DNA of 53,221 bases from Frankia nepalensis (GTDB lineage Bacteria; Actinomycetota; Actinomycetes; Frankiales; Frankiaceae), in contig NZ_JADWYU010000251.1 in NCBI RefSeq assembly GCF_016786325.1, positions 1-53,221 on the forward strand, in the 5' to 3' direction. The translations under genes and the position numbers were made by a program. The notes beneath the pieces were generated by a model, which searched no databases, was not told where the DNA came from, and saw only the letters and a list, made by a program, of their open reading frames with translations. Shown in pieces: positions 34,150 to 44,266 of this stretch (within the stretch, counting starts at the first letter, position 1; every line of letters begins with the position of its first letter).

Positions 34150-34518
34150 GTGGAGAAGCCTCAGATCGACTTCGTGGACCCGACGCCGCCAACCGGCCTG
34201 GTCGTCAAGGACATCACCGAGGGGAGCGGCCCGGAGGCCGTCGCGGGCCGGACCGTGTCGGTCCACTACGTCGGGGTCGCCCACAGCTCGCGCAAGGAGT
34301 TCGACGCCTCGTACAACCGGGGCGAGCCGTTCCGGTTCCGGCTGGGCGCCGGGCAGGTCATCGCGGGCTGGGACCAGGGGGTGCAGGGCATGAAGGTCGG
34401 CGGCCGGCGCCAGCTGGTCATCCCGCCGCACCTCGGCTACGGCACGCGCGGCGCCGGTCGCGACATCAAGCCCAACGAGACCCTGATCTTCGTCGTCGAC
34501 CTGCTCGGCGTCAGCTGA
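34150..34518 (+). CDS. FKBP-type peptidyl-prolyl cis-trans isomerase
   Basis: A 122-residue single-domain FKBP, of the usual size, with no signal peptide and so cytoplasmic. Active-site residues of the family are present: VSVHYVGV, EFDASYNRGEPFRFRLGAGQVIAGWDQGVQGMKVGG in pieces (Asp in EFDAS, Phe in FRFRLG, the QVIAGWD signature), LVIPPHLGYG and LIFVVDLL. It accelerates proline isomerisation during folding. GTG start with AAGGTGGG upstream. Confidence 0.95.
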   Translation: MEKPQIDFVDPTPPTGLVVKDITEGSGPEAVAGRTVSVHYVGVAHSSRKEFDASYNRGEPFRFRLGAGQVIAGWDQGVQGMKVGGRRQLVIPPHLGYGTRGAGRDIKPNETLIFVVDLLGVS

Positions 34519-34584
34519 CCCCGTCCGCCCGATACAACCACCTCCGCTCCGGCGAGCCGGTGGCTTCCGCGCCCACCGCGCGCG

Positions 34585-34605
34585 AAGCCGTCGGCTCGAC
34601 GGCTT
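34585..34605. terminator. Intrinsic terminator hairpin after FKBP
   Basis: AAGCCGTCG (34585-34593), loop GCT and CGACGGCTT (34597-34605), followed by a T/G-rich TTGTGTCTGCTT tail. It is the most classical terminator in the window, 67 bases after the FKBP stop and convergent to the PfkB gene. Confidence 0.8.
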
Positions 34606-34754
34606 TGTGTCTGCTTCTCCAGCCCGGCGCGATCGCCGCGAGACCTGACCTACCCGGCCATTACCGCCTTCGCGTGGTGAATGGTCCCGATCCCAACGGA
34701 CCGAGGACGCGGTCGGGCGGACAACGGCCCTCGAGGTGGCTCCGGTAGCACCGA

Positions 34755-35654
34755 TCACCCCGTGGCGGCGAGCAGGGCGGCGACGTGGGCAGCCGTGACG
34801 TGGGAGGCGGCGCCGGCGGTGCCCACCGCGCAGCCGGCCACGACAACGGCGTGTTCCGCCGCCGCGTCGGCGTCGCCGGCGGCGAGCCAGTAGTGCAGGA
34901 AGCCCGCGAACAGGGCGTCGCCGGCGCCGGTGGTGTCGATGACACCGTGAGGGGCGACAGCCGGGATGCGGCGGGCGGGGCGGTCGCGGGTGGCGAGCAG
35001 GACACCGTCGGCTCCCAGGCCGACGACGACGATCCGGGCGGGGAATCGGTCCAACACGGCGCGGGCGACGTCGGCCGGGGCGGTGCCGAGGCGTTCGGCG
35101 GAGCAGAACACGATGTCGGCGGCTTTCAGCCACGGCTGGCTGTAGGGGTCGTCGGGGTCGGTGATGGTCTGCAGGTCGACGGCGACCGGCACGCCGGCGG
35201 CCTGGGCGACGGGCAGCAGGGGGCGAGCGAAACCGACCGTTGTCAGGACGGCGAGGCGAGCACCGGCGAGCAGCTCGGCGAACGACGACGGCGGGTACTC
35301 GGCGTCGGGAACGTCCTTGAGGTCGGTGTGGATCTGACGGGCGCCGTGGGGATCCACGAGGACGACGGAGGACGGGGTGCCGGAGCTGGGAAGCACCGCG
35401 CCGCCGGGCAGGCCGACGCGGTCGAGCTCGGCGCGGACGAGGGCACCGGCCGGGTCGCCGCCGACGAACGTCGCCAGCACGGCCGGCGAGCCCAGCGCGC
35501 GCAGCGTCCGCGCGACGTTCAGCCCCACGCCGGCCGCCTCCAGCCGCAACCCGTGCGGCAGATACCGCACCGGTTCGTAGACAACCGGAAACCCCGCCAC
35601 CGGCACCGTCTGCTGCACGTTCGCCACCCCGGCGACGACCACCGTCCCCGTCAT
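34755..35654 (-). CDS. PfkB-family carbohydrate kinase
   Basis: A 299-residue sugar/nucleoside kinase. The C-terminal signature DTTGAGDALFAGFLHYW carries the catalytic Asp and anion hole (about 240-256). The N-terminal glycine motif is GVGLNVARTLRALG. The middle (VVLVDPHGARQIHTDLKD) matches ribokinase-like lids. It transfers the ATP gamma-phosphate to a sugar, nucleoside or related alcohol; the substrate is unknown. The ATG at 35654 has a weak site (GGAAG further upstream). It is monocistronic, convergent to FKBP and divergent from the sirtuin. Confidence 0.92.
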   Translation of the reverse strand: MTGTVVVAGVANVQQTVPVAGFPVVYEPVRYLPHGLRLEAAGVGLNVARTLRALGSPAVLATFVGGDPAGALVRAELDRVGLPGGAVLPSSGTPSSVVLVDPHGARQIHTDLKDVPDAEYPPSSFAELLAGARLAVLTTVGFARPLLPVAQAAGVPVAVDLQTITDPDDPYSQPWLKAADIVFCSAERLGTAPADVARAVLDRFPARIVVVGLGADGVLLATRDRPARRIPAVAPHGVIDTTGAGDALFAGFLHYWLAAGDADAAAEHAVVVAGCAVGTAGAASHVTAAHVAALLAATG

Positions 35655-35882
35655 GAGCGCAATACTTCCGGACTTCCGGGCCGGCGCGGCGCGAGCGGGC
35701 CACTGGCCCGTGGCATGCCGGGCTGAAGATCACCGCCTGTACGCGAGATCGGCGGGCGAGGCGCCAGGTCCCAGCGCCGCGTGAGATCCGCGAGAAGCGT
35801 CGTAGGACTGCCAGGACGGGCGGCTGGAGAGAGCTGTCGCCTCGGCCCGCTGGCCTGGGATGTCGGCTGTCACAGTGACGTG

Positions 35883-36875
35883 GTGACGGACGCGACGCGG
35901 GGCGAGGACGTGGGGGCGGAGCTGGAGGACGCGCTGGACGTGGCGGCCGGGTTGGTCGCGCGGGCCGGCGCGTTGCTGGTGTGCGCGGGGGCGGGGATGG
36001 GGGTCGACTCCGGGCTGCCGGACTTCCGGGGGAACGCCGGGTTCTGGCGGGCCTACCCGCCGTATGCCCGGCTCGGGATGTCGTTCGTGGACCTGGCGGA
36101 CCCGGAGCATTTCGCCGCCGACCCGGAGCTGGCCTGGGGTTTCTACGGGCACCGGCTCGGGCTCTACCGCCGGACGGTGCCGCACGCCGGGTTCGAGATC
36201 CTGCGACGCTGGGGCGCGAACCTCCCGGGTGGGGCGCGGGTCTTCACGTCGAACGTCGACGGCCAGTTCCAGCGGGCCGGGTTCGGCGGTGTCGCCGAGG
36301 TGCACGGTTCGATCCACCACCTGCAGTGCGTCCGGCCGTGCTCCGATGACGTCTGGCCCGCGGACGGCGTCGAGATCGAGCTCGACGAGGCCACGATGCG
36401 CGCGACCGGCCCGTTTCCCACCTGCGGACGCTGCGGCGCGCTGGCCCGGCCGAACATCCTGATGTTCGGTGACGGTGGCTGGGTGCCCGGACCGAGCGAG
36501 ACCGCGCTCGGGGAGCTGTCGGCCTGGCTGCGCGACGTCCTCGAACGACAGGCGGCCACCGGCGCGGGCCGGCTGGTCGTCGTCGAGCTCGGCGCCGGCG
36601 GCGCCATCCCGACCGTGCGCCTGCACGCGGAACGCGCCGCGGCCGCGTCCGACGCCGTCGCCGGGCTGAACACGTCCGGCGTCGGCGCCGGCTCCCTCAT
36701 CAGGATCAACCCCACCGAGCCGGCCGTCCGCCCGGGCGCCGGCATCTCCCTTCCCACCGGCGCCCTCGCCGCGCTCACGGCCCTCGACACCCGCTGCGCT
36801 GAGTTCCCGACGCTCCGTCGGGCCGTTGGCGACGAGTGGCCGAACTTTGACCGCGAGGACACACGCCGGTTCTAG
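35883..36875 (+). CDS. Sir2-family NAD-dependent deacylase (sirtuin)
   Basis: About 330 residues. NAD-binding motif [15 protein letters not shown] (about 34-48), TSNVDGQF, catalytic His in [10 protein letters not shown], and zinc cysteines in HHLQC...RPC and CGRCG. It removes acyl groups from lysines or acts in ADP-ribose metabolism. The substrate-loop sequence ([13 protein letters not shown]) differs from CobB-type enzymes and belongs to an actinobacterial branch. The start is uncertain: GTG at 35880 or 35883 both lie right after a CACAGT -10-like hexamer, suggesting a leaderless mRNA, and the frame is open back to 35781. A long C-terminal region (after about 240) is unusual for the family. 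Confidence 0.85.
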   Translation: MTDATRGEDVGAELEDALDVAAGLVARAGALLVCAGAGMGVDSGLPDFRGNAGFWRAYPPYARLGMSFVDLADPEHFAADPELAWGFYGHRLGLYRRTVPHAGFEILRRWGANLPGGARVFTSNVDGQFQRAGFGGVAEVHGSIHHLQCVRPCSDDVWPADGVEIELDEATMRATGPFPTCGRCGALARPNILMFGDGGWVPGPSETALGELSAWLRDVLERQAATGAGRLVVVELGAGGAIPTVRLHAERAAAASDAVAGLNTSGVGAGSLIRINPTEPAVRPGAGISLPTGALAALTALDTRCAEFPTLRRAVGDEWPNFDREDTRRF

Positions 36876-36913
36876 GTTCTCGGCTGGGGTGTCTACCAGG
36901 GGAGAGGGGAACC

Positions 36914-39721
36914 GTGCTCAGGGGGCGGATCAAGGAGCGCGAACGCCTCGACGAGCTCGTCGAGGCCGTGCGCGGCGGGCTCAGCGGCGTTCTCCTGCTC
37001 CAAGGCGACCCCGGCATCGGCAAGACGGCGCTGCTCGACCACGCCGCCGGCGCCGCCACCGACCTGCGGGTCATCCGGGTCGCCGGGGTGGAGTCCGAGT
37101 CGGGCTTCCCGTTCGCCGCGCTGCACAGGCTGCTGATCCCCTATCTCAAGGCGCCGCGGGGCCTGCCCCCGGCGCAGGAGCGGGCGCTCCGGGTCGCGTG
37201 CGGACTGGCCGAGGGGCCGCCGCCCGACCGCTTCCTCGTGGGGCTCGCGACGCTGACGCTGCTCGCGGAGGTCGCCGCCTCGGGGCCGGTGCTGTGCTGC
37301 GTGGACGACGCCCAGTGGGTCGACGGCGAGTCGCTCGGCGTGCTCGCGTTCGTCGGCCGGCGGCTGCACGCCGACGGAGTCGGCCTGCTGTTCGCCGCGC
37401 GCGGCGGCTTCGACGGCCTCGCCGGGCTGCCGGTCCTGGAGGTCACCGGCCTGGAGGAGCGGCCCGCGCTGGAGCTGCTGCGCTCGACCGTGGCCGGGCC
37501 GCTGGACGCGCGGGTCGGGGCCCGGATCGTGGCCGCGACCGGCGGCAACCCGCTGGCGCTGACCGACCTGGGACAGGAGCTGACCGCCGCGCAGCTCGCC
37601 GGCGGGCTGTCGCTGCCGGACCCGCTGCCGGTCGGGAGCCGGCTGGAGGAGCACTACCTGCGGCGGGTGGAGGCGCTGCCCGAGGCCACCCGGACGTGGC
37701 TGCTGTTGGCCGCCGCCGAGCCGGGCGGCGACCTCGAGTACATCCGCGACGCGGCTGCCCGCCTGGGCGTCGGGCCGGACGCGACCGGGCCGGCCGAGGC
37801 GGCCCGCCTGCTGGCGCTGCGCGCGACCGCGGACTTCCGCCATCCGCTGGTGCGGTCCGCGGTGTACGGCGGCGCCACCAGCGTCGACCGGCGGCGCGCG
37901 CACGCGGCCCTGGCCGAGGCGACCACCCGTCCCGGTGACGCCGACCGGCGTGCCTGGCACCTGGCGGCCGCCTGCGTCGGCACCGACGCGGGCGTCGCCG
38001 CCGAGCTGGAGCGTTCGGCCGACCGGGCCGGCGCACGCGGCGGGTACGTGGCCCGCGCCTCGTTCCTCACCCGGGCCGCCGAGCTCACCCCCGAGGGCCC
38101 GGCGCGCGTCGAGCGGCGGCTCGCCGCCGCCGAGGCGGCGTTCGTCTCGGGCGCGCCGCTGCAGGCGCAGGCCCTGCTCGACGCCGTCGACGAGGCGGAG
38201 GCCGACGGCACCGGGCGGGGGAGGGCGCTGGTGGTCCGCGCCGGCACGCTCCTCACGCTGGGCGTCGAGGGCGGGTTCGCGCGGGCGCCGTCGCTGGCCC
38301 TGCGAGCGGCGCTGGCGTTCGGCGCGGCCGCGCCGGAGCGAGCCCGGGACGCGCTGCTGAAGACGGTGGAGTTCGGGCTCACCGCCGAGGGCCTCCTGCG
38401 CGACACCACACACGTCGAGGTCGCGCGCGTGATCCAGGATGTGCTGGGCGACGCCGAGCCCGCGACCGGACCTGGCCTGATCCTGCGCGCCTACAGCGTG
38501 CTCAGCCTCGACGGCTACGAGCGGGCCGTGCCCCACATGCGCCGCGCCTGCGCGGCGCTCGTCGACTCGGCCACCTCGGACGAGGAATATCTGAGCAGCT
38601 ATCTGCCGGCGGTCTGGTTGAGCATGATGCTGTGGGACGAGCCGCTGCACACGGCTGTGATCGGTCGGGCCGTCGCCGTCGCCCGCGGGGCCGGCGCCCT
38701 CTGGCAGCTCGACACCGCCCTGTACTGCGCGGTGATGCACGAGACCAACCTCGGCCGTCTCACGGCCGCGGACGAGCTGCTGGCCGACGGTCACCAGGTC
38801 CGCGCGGCGATGGGCGCGACCGACGAGGTGTGGGCCATCTACCGCTATCCCGAGCTGCTGGCCTGGCGCGCCGACCTGGACGACCTCGACGGCGTCCTGG
38901 ACGGCTCGAGGCAGGCGGCGACCTGGCTCGGCAACGGCGCGGTCGAGTCGATCGCCCGGATCGGGCAGGTGATCCTGGCCCTGGGCCGCGGCGACTACGC
39001 CCGGGCCCGGGCCGAGGCCCACCATCTGATCGCTTCCGACGCTCTCGGCTCGCACTCACGGGTGATGCCGAACCTGGTCGAGGCCGCGGTCCGCGGCGGC
39101 GACCGGGTGCTCGCGGACGCGACGCTGCGCACCCTCTCCGCCCGCGCGACCGCCGCCGGCGGCCCCTGGGCGCTGGGGCTGCTGGCCCGCTGCCAGGCGC
39201 TGCTGGCCCCGGGCGACCGCGCCGAGCCGCTCTACCAGCAGGCGATCACCCTGCTCTCCGGCACCCGTGCCCGCACGGACCTCGCCCGGGCCCACCTCCT
39301 CTATGGCGAGTGGCTGCGCCGCCGGAAACGCCGCCGGGACGCCCGCGATCAGCTGCGCGCCGCGCTGGCGATGTTCGAGCGGATCGGCGCGGCCGGGTTC
39401 GCCGCCCGGGCCGCGCAGGAACTCGCGGCGACCGGCGAGACCGCCCGCCGCCAGACCGCCGCGACGGCCACCGGCCTGACCCCGCAGGAGCTCGCGGTCG
39501 CCCGGCTCGCCGCCACCGGCGCGACGAACACCGAGATCGCCGCTCAGCTGTTCATCAGCGCCAACACGGTCGACTATCACCTGCGCAAGGTCTTCCGGAA
39601 GCTCGGCGTGACGTCGCGCCGCCAGCTCGCCGCCGCGCTCGCGAGCGCGGCGCCCGGGCAACCCGGCGGCTCGGCGGACATGACTACGCGTTCCACGGGA
39701 TTCGACGACCAATCGCCCTGA
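36914..39721 (+). CDS. LuxR-family regulator of the large ATP-binding (LAL) type
   Basis: A 935-residue signal-transduction ATPase, of normal length for the LAL class. The GTG start follows GAGGGGA. The N-terminal AAA-like domain has Walker A GDPGIGKT (31-38) and Walker [10 protein letters not shown] (about 132-140); a long helical, TPR-like middle follows. The C-terminal 60 residues are the LuxR helix-turn-helix ([20 protein letters not shown], then [19 protein letters not shown]). LAL proteins often activate neighbouring catabolic or antibiotic genes on binding ATP and an inducer. The coupled hydrolase operon begins 52 bp downstream on the same strand and is the obvious candidate target. 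Confidence 0.93.
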   Translation: MLRGRIKERERLDELVEAVRGGLSGVLLLQGDPGIGKTALLDHAAGAATDLRVIRVAGVESESGFPFAALHRLLIPYLKAPRGLPPAQERALRVACGLAEGPPPDRFLVGLATLTLLAEVAASGPVLCCVDDAQWVDGESLGVLAFVGRRLHADGVGLLFAARGGFDGLAGLPVLEVTGLEERPALELLRSTVAGPLDARVGARIVAATGGNPLALTDLGQELTAAQLAGGLSLPDPLPVGSRLEEHYLRRVEALPEATRTWLLLAAAEPGGDLEYIRDAAARLGVGPDATGPAEAARLLALRATADFRHPLVRSAVYGGATSVDRRRAHAALAEATTRPGDADRRAWHLAAACVGTDAGVAAELERSADRAGARGGYVARASFLTRAAELTPEGPARVERRLAAAEAAFVSGAPLQAQALLDAVDEAEADGTGRGRALVVRAGTLLTLGVEGGFARAPSLALRAALAFGAAAPERARDALLKTVEFGLTAEGLLRDTTHVEVARVIQDVLGDAEPATGPGLILRAYSVLSLDGYERAVPHMRRACAALVDSATSDEEYLSSYLPAVWLSMMLWDEPLHTAVIGRAVAVARGAGALWQLDTALYCAVMHETNLGRLTAADELLADGHQVRAAMGATDEVWAIYRYPELLAWRADLDDLDGVLDGSRQAATWLGNGAVESIARIGQVILALGRGDYARARAEAHHLIASDALGSHSRVMPNLVEAAVRGGDRVLADATLRTLSARATAAGGPWALGLLARCQALLAPGDRAEPLYQQAITLLSGTRARTDLARAHLLYGEWLRRRKRRRDARDQLRAALAMFERIGAAGFAARAAQELAATGETARRQTAATATGLTPQELAVARLAATGATNTEIAAQLFISANTVDYHLRKVFRKLGVTSRRQLAAALASAAPGQPGGSADMTTRSTGFDDQSP

Positions 39722-39773
39722 CCGACGATCAGGCGGACCGGAAACCCGCACACTCGTAGGTGGGAGCGCTTTC

Positions 39774-40613
39774 ATGCCGTTCGTCACCACCACCGATGGC
39801 ACGCGGATCTACTACAAGGACTGGGGTGAAGGGAGGCCCGTCGTGCTCAGCCACGGCTGGCCGCTCAACTCCGACAGCTGGGAGGCGCAGCAACTCCACC
39901 TCGCCGAGCACGGCTACCGCGCCATCGCCCACGACCGGCGCGGGCACGGCCGCTCCACCCAGACCTGGGGCGGCAACGACATGGACACCTACGCCGACGA
40001 CCTGGCCGCGCTGATCGAGGCCCTCGACCTGCGTGACGTCACGCTCGTCGGGTTCTCCACCGGCGGCGGCGAGGTGGCCCGGTACATCGGCCGCCACGGC
40101 ACCGCCCGCGTCGCCCAGGCGGCGCTCGTGTCGGCCGTGCCGCCGCTCATGCTGCGGACCGACGACAACCCCGGCGGCCTGCCGGCCGAGGTCTTCGACG
40201 CGATCCGCGCCGGCTCGCTGGCCGACCGGTCCCAGCTCTACCGCGACCTGGCCGACGGCCCGTTCTTCGGCCTCAACCGCCCCGGCGCGAGCGTGTCCCA
40301 GGGCGTGCGGGACGCGTTCTGGCGCCAGGGCCTGCAGGCCGGGCACCGGGGCGCGTACGAGTCGATCGCCGCCTTCTCGGCCACCGACTTCCGTCCCGAC
40401 CTGGACGCCTTCGACGTGCCGACGCTGGTCATCCACGGCGACGACGACCAGGTCGTCCCGTTCGAGGTCGGCGGGCAGGCGTCCGCCGCCCGGATCAGGG
40501 ACGCGGCGCTCACCGTCTACCCGGGCGCGCCACACGGCATCACCGACACCCACAAGCAGCAGCTCTCCGAGGACCTGCTCGCCTTCCTTCGCACCCACCA
40601 GGAGAACCGATGA
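39774..40613 (+). CDS. Alpha/beta hydrolase, non-heme chloroperoxidase/esterase type
   Basis: A 279-residue hydrolase with GGTGGGAG before ATG. The oxyanion stretch is [12 protein letters not shown], the nucleophile Ser sits in GFSTGGGE (about 91-98), the acid in [11 protein letters not shown] and the histidine in GAPHGIT. This is the cofactor-free haloperoxidase/aryl-esterase group, whose physiological reaction is usually ester or lactone hydrolysis. First gene of a three-gene operon; ATGA overlap with the next. Confidence 0.92.
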   Translation: MPFVTTTDGTRIYYKDWGEGRPVVLSHGWPLNSDSWEAQQLHLAEHGYRAIAHDRRGHGRSTQTWGGNDMDTYADDLAALIEALDLRDVTLVGFSTGGGEVARYIGRHGTARVAQAALVSAVPPLMLRTDDNPGGLPAEVFDAIRAGSLADRSQLYRDLADGPFFGLNRPGASVSQGVRDAFWRQGLQAGHRGAYESIAAFSATDFRPDLDAFDVPTLVIHGDDDQVVPFEVGGQASAARIRDAALTVYPGAPHGITDTHKQQLSEDLLAFLRTHQENR

Positions 40614-41410
40614 CCACGCCCGACACGATCGTTCTCGTCCACGGCTTCTGGGTGACACCACGCAGCTGGGAGCACTGGATCACGCACTTCGAGGCGAAGG
40701 GGTTCCGGGTCATCGCCCCGGGATACCCGGGCTTCGAGGTGGAGGTCGAGGCCCTGCGGGCCGACCCGCAGATCATCGTCGACGTCACCGTTCCCGCGAT
40801 CATCGAAAAGATCGAAAAGATCATCGACGGTCTCGACCGCCAGCCGATCATCATGGGCCACTCGGCCGGTGGCGCGTTCACCCAGATCCTGCTCGACCAC
40901 GGCCGCGGCGCCGCGGGCGTCGCGCTCAACTCGGCGCCCACCGAGGGCGTCAAGGTCGTGCCGCTCTCCCAGGTGAAGTCCACGTTCCCGGTGCTCAAGA
41001 GCCCGGCGAACCGGCACAAGGCCGTCGGGCTGTCGCTGGAGCAGTGGACGTACGCGTTCACGAACACGTTCACCGCCGAGGAGTCCGCTGCCCTCTACGA
41101 GCGGTACCACATCCCCGCCAACGGCGGGATCCTGTGGGGCAGCGTCCTGGCCAACTTCCAGCCCGGCCACCAGGACACCTGGGTCAACTACCACAACGAC
41201 GACCGTGCCCCGCTGCTGTTCATCTCCGGCAGCGAGGACCACATCATGCCGCCCGCCGTCCAGCAGTCCAACCTCAAGCACTACAAGTCCAAGGCACTCA
41301 CCGAGATCAAGGAGTACGACGGGTACGCGCACCTGCTGCCCGCCCAGCAGGGCTGGGAAGAGATCGCCGACTACGCCCTCGACTGGGCGCTGCGGCACGC
41401 ACGGTCGTGA
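40610..41410 (+). CDS. Alpha/beta hydrolase
   Basis: A 266-residue hydrolase whose ATG overlaps the previous stop (ATGA). Motifs: [16 protein letters not shown], nucleophile Ser in MGHSAGGAF (about 82-90), acid in [11 protein letters not shown] and histidine in GYAHLLP. It resembles actinobacterial haloalkane-dehalogenase/esterase relatives with a large helical cap ([31 protein letters not shown]). The substrate is unknown. It overlaps the next gene by 4 bases, so all three proteins are probably made in fixed proportion. Confidence 0.9.
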   Translation: MTTPDTIVLVHGFWVTPRSWEHWITHFEAKGFRVIAPGYPGFEVEVEALRADPQIIVDVTVPAIIEKIEKIIDGLDRQPIIMGHSAGGAFTQILLDHGRGAAGVALNSAPTEGVKVVPLSQVKSTFPVLKSPANRHKAVGLSLEQWTYAFTNTFTAEESAALYERYHIPANGGILWGSVLANFQPGHQDTWVNYHNDDRAPLLFISGSEDHIMPPAVQQSNLKHYKSKALTEIKEYDGYAHLLPAQQGWEEIADYALDWALRHARS

Positions 41411-42198
41411 GCACGGTCCGCGTCACCCACATCGGCGGCCCGACCGCGCTCATCGAGTTCGCGGGCTGGCGGCTGCTGACCGACCCCACGTTCGACGCCG
41501 CGGGGGGCGCGTACGCGTTCGGCTGGGGCACCTCGTCCCGCAAGCTCACGGACCCGGCCATCCCGGCCGACGCGCTCGGTCCCGTCGACGCGGTGCTGCT
41601 CACCCACGACCACCACGGCGACAACCTCGACGCCGCCGGCCGAAAGCTGCTGGCGTCGGCGGGCACGGTCGTCACCACGGTGCCCGGGGCTGGGCGGCTC
41701 GGCGGCGGCGCGCGCGGGCTCGGCCCGTGGGCGTCGACCACGCTGGAAGGCGAGGGACGACCGACGATCGAGGTCACCGCCACGCCGTGCCGGCACGGCC
41801 CGCCGCTGTTCCGCCCGATCGTCGGCGACGTCGTCGGCTTCGCCCTGCGCTGGGACGGGCAGCGCCACGGCGTGCTGTGGATCTCCGGTGACACCGTCCT
41901 CTACGGAGGCGTCCGGCAGGTCGCCGACCGCCTGACGGTCGGGCTCGCGCTGGTGCACCTCGGCGGGGTGCGCTTCCCGGTCACCGGGCCGCTGCGCTAC
42001 ACCATGACCGCCCGCGACGCCGTCGACCTGCTCGAGGCCGTACGCCCGCGCACCGCCGTGCCCGTGCACTACGAGGGCTGGAAGCACTTCTCCCAGCCTC
42101 GGGCCGTCATCGAGCGCGAGTTCGCGGACGCGCCGCCGGATGTCCGGGACAGCGTCCGCTGGCTGCCCATCGGCACCCCCACCGACCTGGAGACCTGA
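41407..42198 (+). CDS. Metallo-beta-lactamase-fold hydrolase (UlaG-like)
   Basis: A 263-residue protein. The GTG at 41407 overlaps the hydrolase stop (GTGA); the same frame is open far upstream but is antisense-like noise. The metal motif is LTHDHHGDNLD (about 59-69), which is HxHxDx-like with HGDN, and further ligands are in PCRHGPP, WISGDTV and VPVHYEGW. This is the layout of the UlaG/L-ascorbate-6-phosphate-lactonase-like branch. Together with two serine hydrolases it suggests lactone or ester opening, perhaps detoxification of an external signal or drug. Confidence 0.9.
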   Translation: MSTVRVTHIGGPTALIEFAGWRLLTDPTFDAAGGAYAFGWGTSSRKLTDPAIPADALGPVDAVLLTHDHHGDNLDAAGRKLLASAGTVVTTVPGAGRLGGGARGLGPWASTTLEGEGRPTIEVTATPCRHGPPLFRPIVGDVVGFALRWDGQRHGVLWISGDTVLYGGVRQVADRLTVGLALVHLGGVRFPVTGPLRYTMTARDAVDLLEAVRPRTAVPVHYEGWKHFSQPRAVIEREFADAPPDVRDSVRWLPIGTPTDLET

Positions 42199-42257
42199 CA
42201 GGGCGGCACACGGCACCACCTGGCATCACCCAGCACCACGGCACCACATGGCACCGC

Positions 42258-42294
42258 GCCCGCGGGGCCGGCGCTAGACGCCGGCCCCGCGGGC
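42258..42294. terminator. 15-bp perfect GC stem-loop between convergent genes
   Basis: GCCCGCGGGGCCGGC (42258-42272) and its exact reverse complement (42280-42294) enclose a 7-base loop. It lies 60 bases after the MBL stop and 84 bases from the Nudix stop, so it probably ends both transcripts. Confidence 0.8.
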
Positions 42295-42298
42295 GTCG

Positions 42299-42354
42299 TC
42301 ACGTAGGCATCGTCACGTAGGCGTCGTCACGTAGGCGTCGTCACGCGGGCGCCG
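42299..42354. repeat. 14-bp tandem repeat, about four units
   Basis: Units of the form CGTCACGTAGGCGT (or GCAT) run from about 42299 to 42354, directly after the hairpin, the last unit being diverged. No function apparent; it is outside the coding regions. Confidence 0.8.
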
Positions 42355-42377
42355 CGGGCGGGACCGGACGGGCGGGG

Positions 42378-42893
42378 TCACACCGGCGGAGCTCCGTTTT
42401 CCAGGTAGGGCGCGCCGTCCTGCAGGTAGACGGTCACGCCCGCCGCCCGGGCGGTCAGGCTGGCGGCCACCCGCCGCGCGAGCAGCGGCGTCATCAGCTC
42501 CGACAACTGGTCCAGCGGGGTGAACGACCACGCGGCCAGCTCCTCGGCCGGCAGCCGGATTCCCGCGGCCTCGTCGGCCGAGAGCCGGCCGCCGTCGAAC
42601 ACGACGATCAGACCTTCGGTGCGTTCCGCCGACGGCGGCACCCAGTCCACCGCCAGCAGCCCGCCGAGCACCCGGTCCAGGCCGAGTTCCTCCCGCAGCT
42701 CTCGCCGGGCCGCCGCGTAGGGCGCCTCGTCCTCCTCGACCACGCCACCCGGGAGATCCCACCCGCGCCGGTAGGTCGGTCGCACCAGCAGCACCTGGCC
42801 GTCGTCGTCCACGAGGACGACGGCCGCCGCCATCCGCTTGCGTGGCAGCCCACGCCGCCAGGCGAGCGCGGACGATTCGGCGGGCGTCTCCAT
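42378..42893 (-). CDS. Nudix hydrolase
   Basis: A 171-residue protein. The Nudix box GX5EX7REUXEEXGU is complete (GGVVEEDEAPYAAARRELRE then ELG, about 49-72), so it should hydrolyse a nucleoside-diphosphate-linked substrate with Mg2+. I placed the start at ATG 42893: on the coding strand TACGGT lies seven bases upstream with no ribosome binding site, which suggests a leaderless mRNA. The frame extends 23 codons further. The C-terminal part contains EEL-AAWSFTPLDQL, a common end of ADP-ribose-pyrophosphatase-like and MutT-like members. Confidence 0.9.
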   Translation of the reverse strand: METPAESSALAWRRGLPRKRMAAAVVLVDDDGQVLLVRPTYRRGWDLPGGVVEEDEAPYAAARRELREELGLDRVLGGLLAVDWVPPSAERTEGLIVVFDGGRLSADEAAGIRLPAEELAAWSFTPLDQLSELMTPLLARRVAASLTARAAGVTVYLQDGAPYLENGAPPV

Positions 42894-43271
42894 AACCGCC
42901 ACCGTAGTGGGCCCGTGGAGTTTCCGGCTCCGACAGGCGAACATCCCGCCTCCGGCCTTCATCGCCGGCCGGACGAAAACAAGGACCTCAGGCCCGCCAC
43001 CGAAAGTCGGCCACCCGGCGGGTGTCCTTCAGCTGACAACTCGCCGGCCGTCCCGCCTTCACCGCAGGTCAGCCACCCTTCCGTCAGCTCCGTGTGTCCA
43101 CGGAAAGTGCTAGCACCCGGCCGCGAACCGGGCCAGCACCGTCGTCACACCCCGCATCCGGAGCCGACAATGGCGACGCGCGGGAAACCCCATGGACACG
43201 AAATTCGGGGGTTTTCCTCCGCTCGCTTCGCGGCGCCGGAAGGCATCGCGTATCCGATAGGAGAAGTATTC

Positions 43272-43877
43272 ATGAACCGTCTTCTCGCTCCGTTGTCCCG
43301 CCGGGCCGGGACGGCTCTGGCCGCGGGTGCCCTGGCTCTGGGGATGGCCACCGCGGCGTGCGCTCCGGAGGCGGCGAGCACCAGCGACGCGGCGCCGCCG
43401 CCCGCCGCCGGCGCGACGACCGCCGCGCCGGCGGCCGCGGCCGGCGGGGTCGAGCCAAAACCGGCGGAGGAGGCCGTGCCGACGTCGGGGGCGCGGCTCG
43501 CGAACGGCGCGACGACGAACTGCCCCGGCAATCCCTATGCCGGGGTCTGGGTGGCCGACGACCCGAACGGGTTCATCGCCAGCGTCACCATTGCGTTCAC
43601 CGACTGCAACAAGTACAACACCAGCCGGATCCGCGTTGTCTCCCACAGCTGGATGGGCCTGTCCGGCGGCTACTGGGACTGGGGCACAGCGAACAACGTG
43701 AGCTGGGGTTACGTGGGCACCTCGGTGACCGTGACCTACTACTTCAACAGCGGCTTCACGGAGAAGCTCCGCATCCTCCCCTCGGTGAACGGCTCCGGCA
43801 TCTCGACCGACGGCCACGAGAGCTGGCCGGACGGCGACGGCCGCAACCTGCCCACGCAGCGCTACCACCGCTATTAG
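43272..43877 (+). CDS. Secreted protein, probable lipoprotein
   Basis: A 201-residue protein; ATG with AGGAG nine bases upstream. The signal peptide SRRAGTALAAGALALGMATAAC ends in a probable lipobox (TAAC, Cys31). An Ala/Pro/Thr-rich spacer runs to about residue 78, and then a compact domain rich in Trp, Tyr and Asn (CPGNPYAGVWVADDPNGF, ITFTDC-like VTIAFTDCNKY, SWMGLSGGYWDWG). Two cysteines (about 83 and 110) may form a disulfide. The repeated aromatic beta-strands suggest a ligand-binding beta-barrel. I do not recognise the family. Confidence 0.8.
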   Translation: MNRLLAPLSRRAGTALAAGALALGMATAACAPEAASTSDAAPPPAAGATTAAPAAAAGGVEPKPAEEAVPTSGARLANGATTNCPGNPYAGVWVADDPNGFIASVTIAFTDCNKYNTSRIRVVSHSWMGLSGGYWDWGTANNVSWGYVGTSVTVTYYFNSGFTEKLRILPSVNGSGISTDGHESWPDGDGRNLPTQRYHRY

Positions 43878-43892
43878 TAACCGGGCGCCCAG

Positions 43893-43943
43893 CCCCGGTC
43901 TGGTCCGCCGCTTCTCCGGGGGGAGCGGCGGGCCGGGCCGGGG
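43893..43943 (+). terminator. Nested GC stem-loop after the lipoprotein gene
   Basis: The inner arms CCGCCGCT (43905-43912) and AGCGGCGG (43924-43931) pair perfectly, and outer CCCCGG (43893-43898) can pair with CCGGGG (43938-43943) around interior loops. It begins 16 bases after the stop codon; there is no T-tract. Confidence 0.6.
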
Positions 43944-44266
43944 TTCGGCGTGCTCCGACCGGCGCGGCTCCCATCGGGCGGCGGGGCGCGCACCGCCATG
44001 CCCTCGACCGTCACGTCCCTGACCAGCGTGTCCGTGACCAGCGTGTCCACGACCACGGCGGGCGGTGAACACGGTCTGGAAATCTGGATCTGGCGCAGAT
44101 CTTGTCAGGGCCCGGCCCGGCCCGGCCCGATCATGATCGCCCGGTGCTTGGGGAAACGGTGGGCAACACCGTGTCGCGGCGACCATATCCACGAGCAAAT
44201 GGCGATCAAGGGAAGGCGCGCCGGGTCCAGGCTCCACGAGATCCACGCCGGCACCGGGCGTCTTGT
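43944..44266. other. Intergenic region between the lipoprotein and TetR genes
   Basis: No gene seen. It contains a 15-bp tandem duplication of the GACCAGCGTGTCC type (about 44028-44057) and a short GGCCC repeat (44108-44128). The genes on both sides end here, so no promoter is expected. Confidence 0.5.

Noticed and set aside
36914-42198. Antibiotic biosynthetic cluster governed by the LAL regulator
   Set aside because: No polyketide, peptide-synthetase, terpene or RiPP genes are present; only hydrolases follow.
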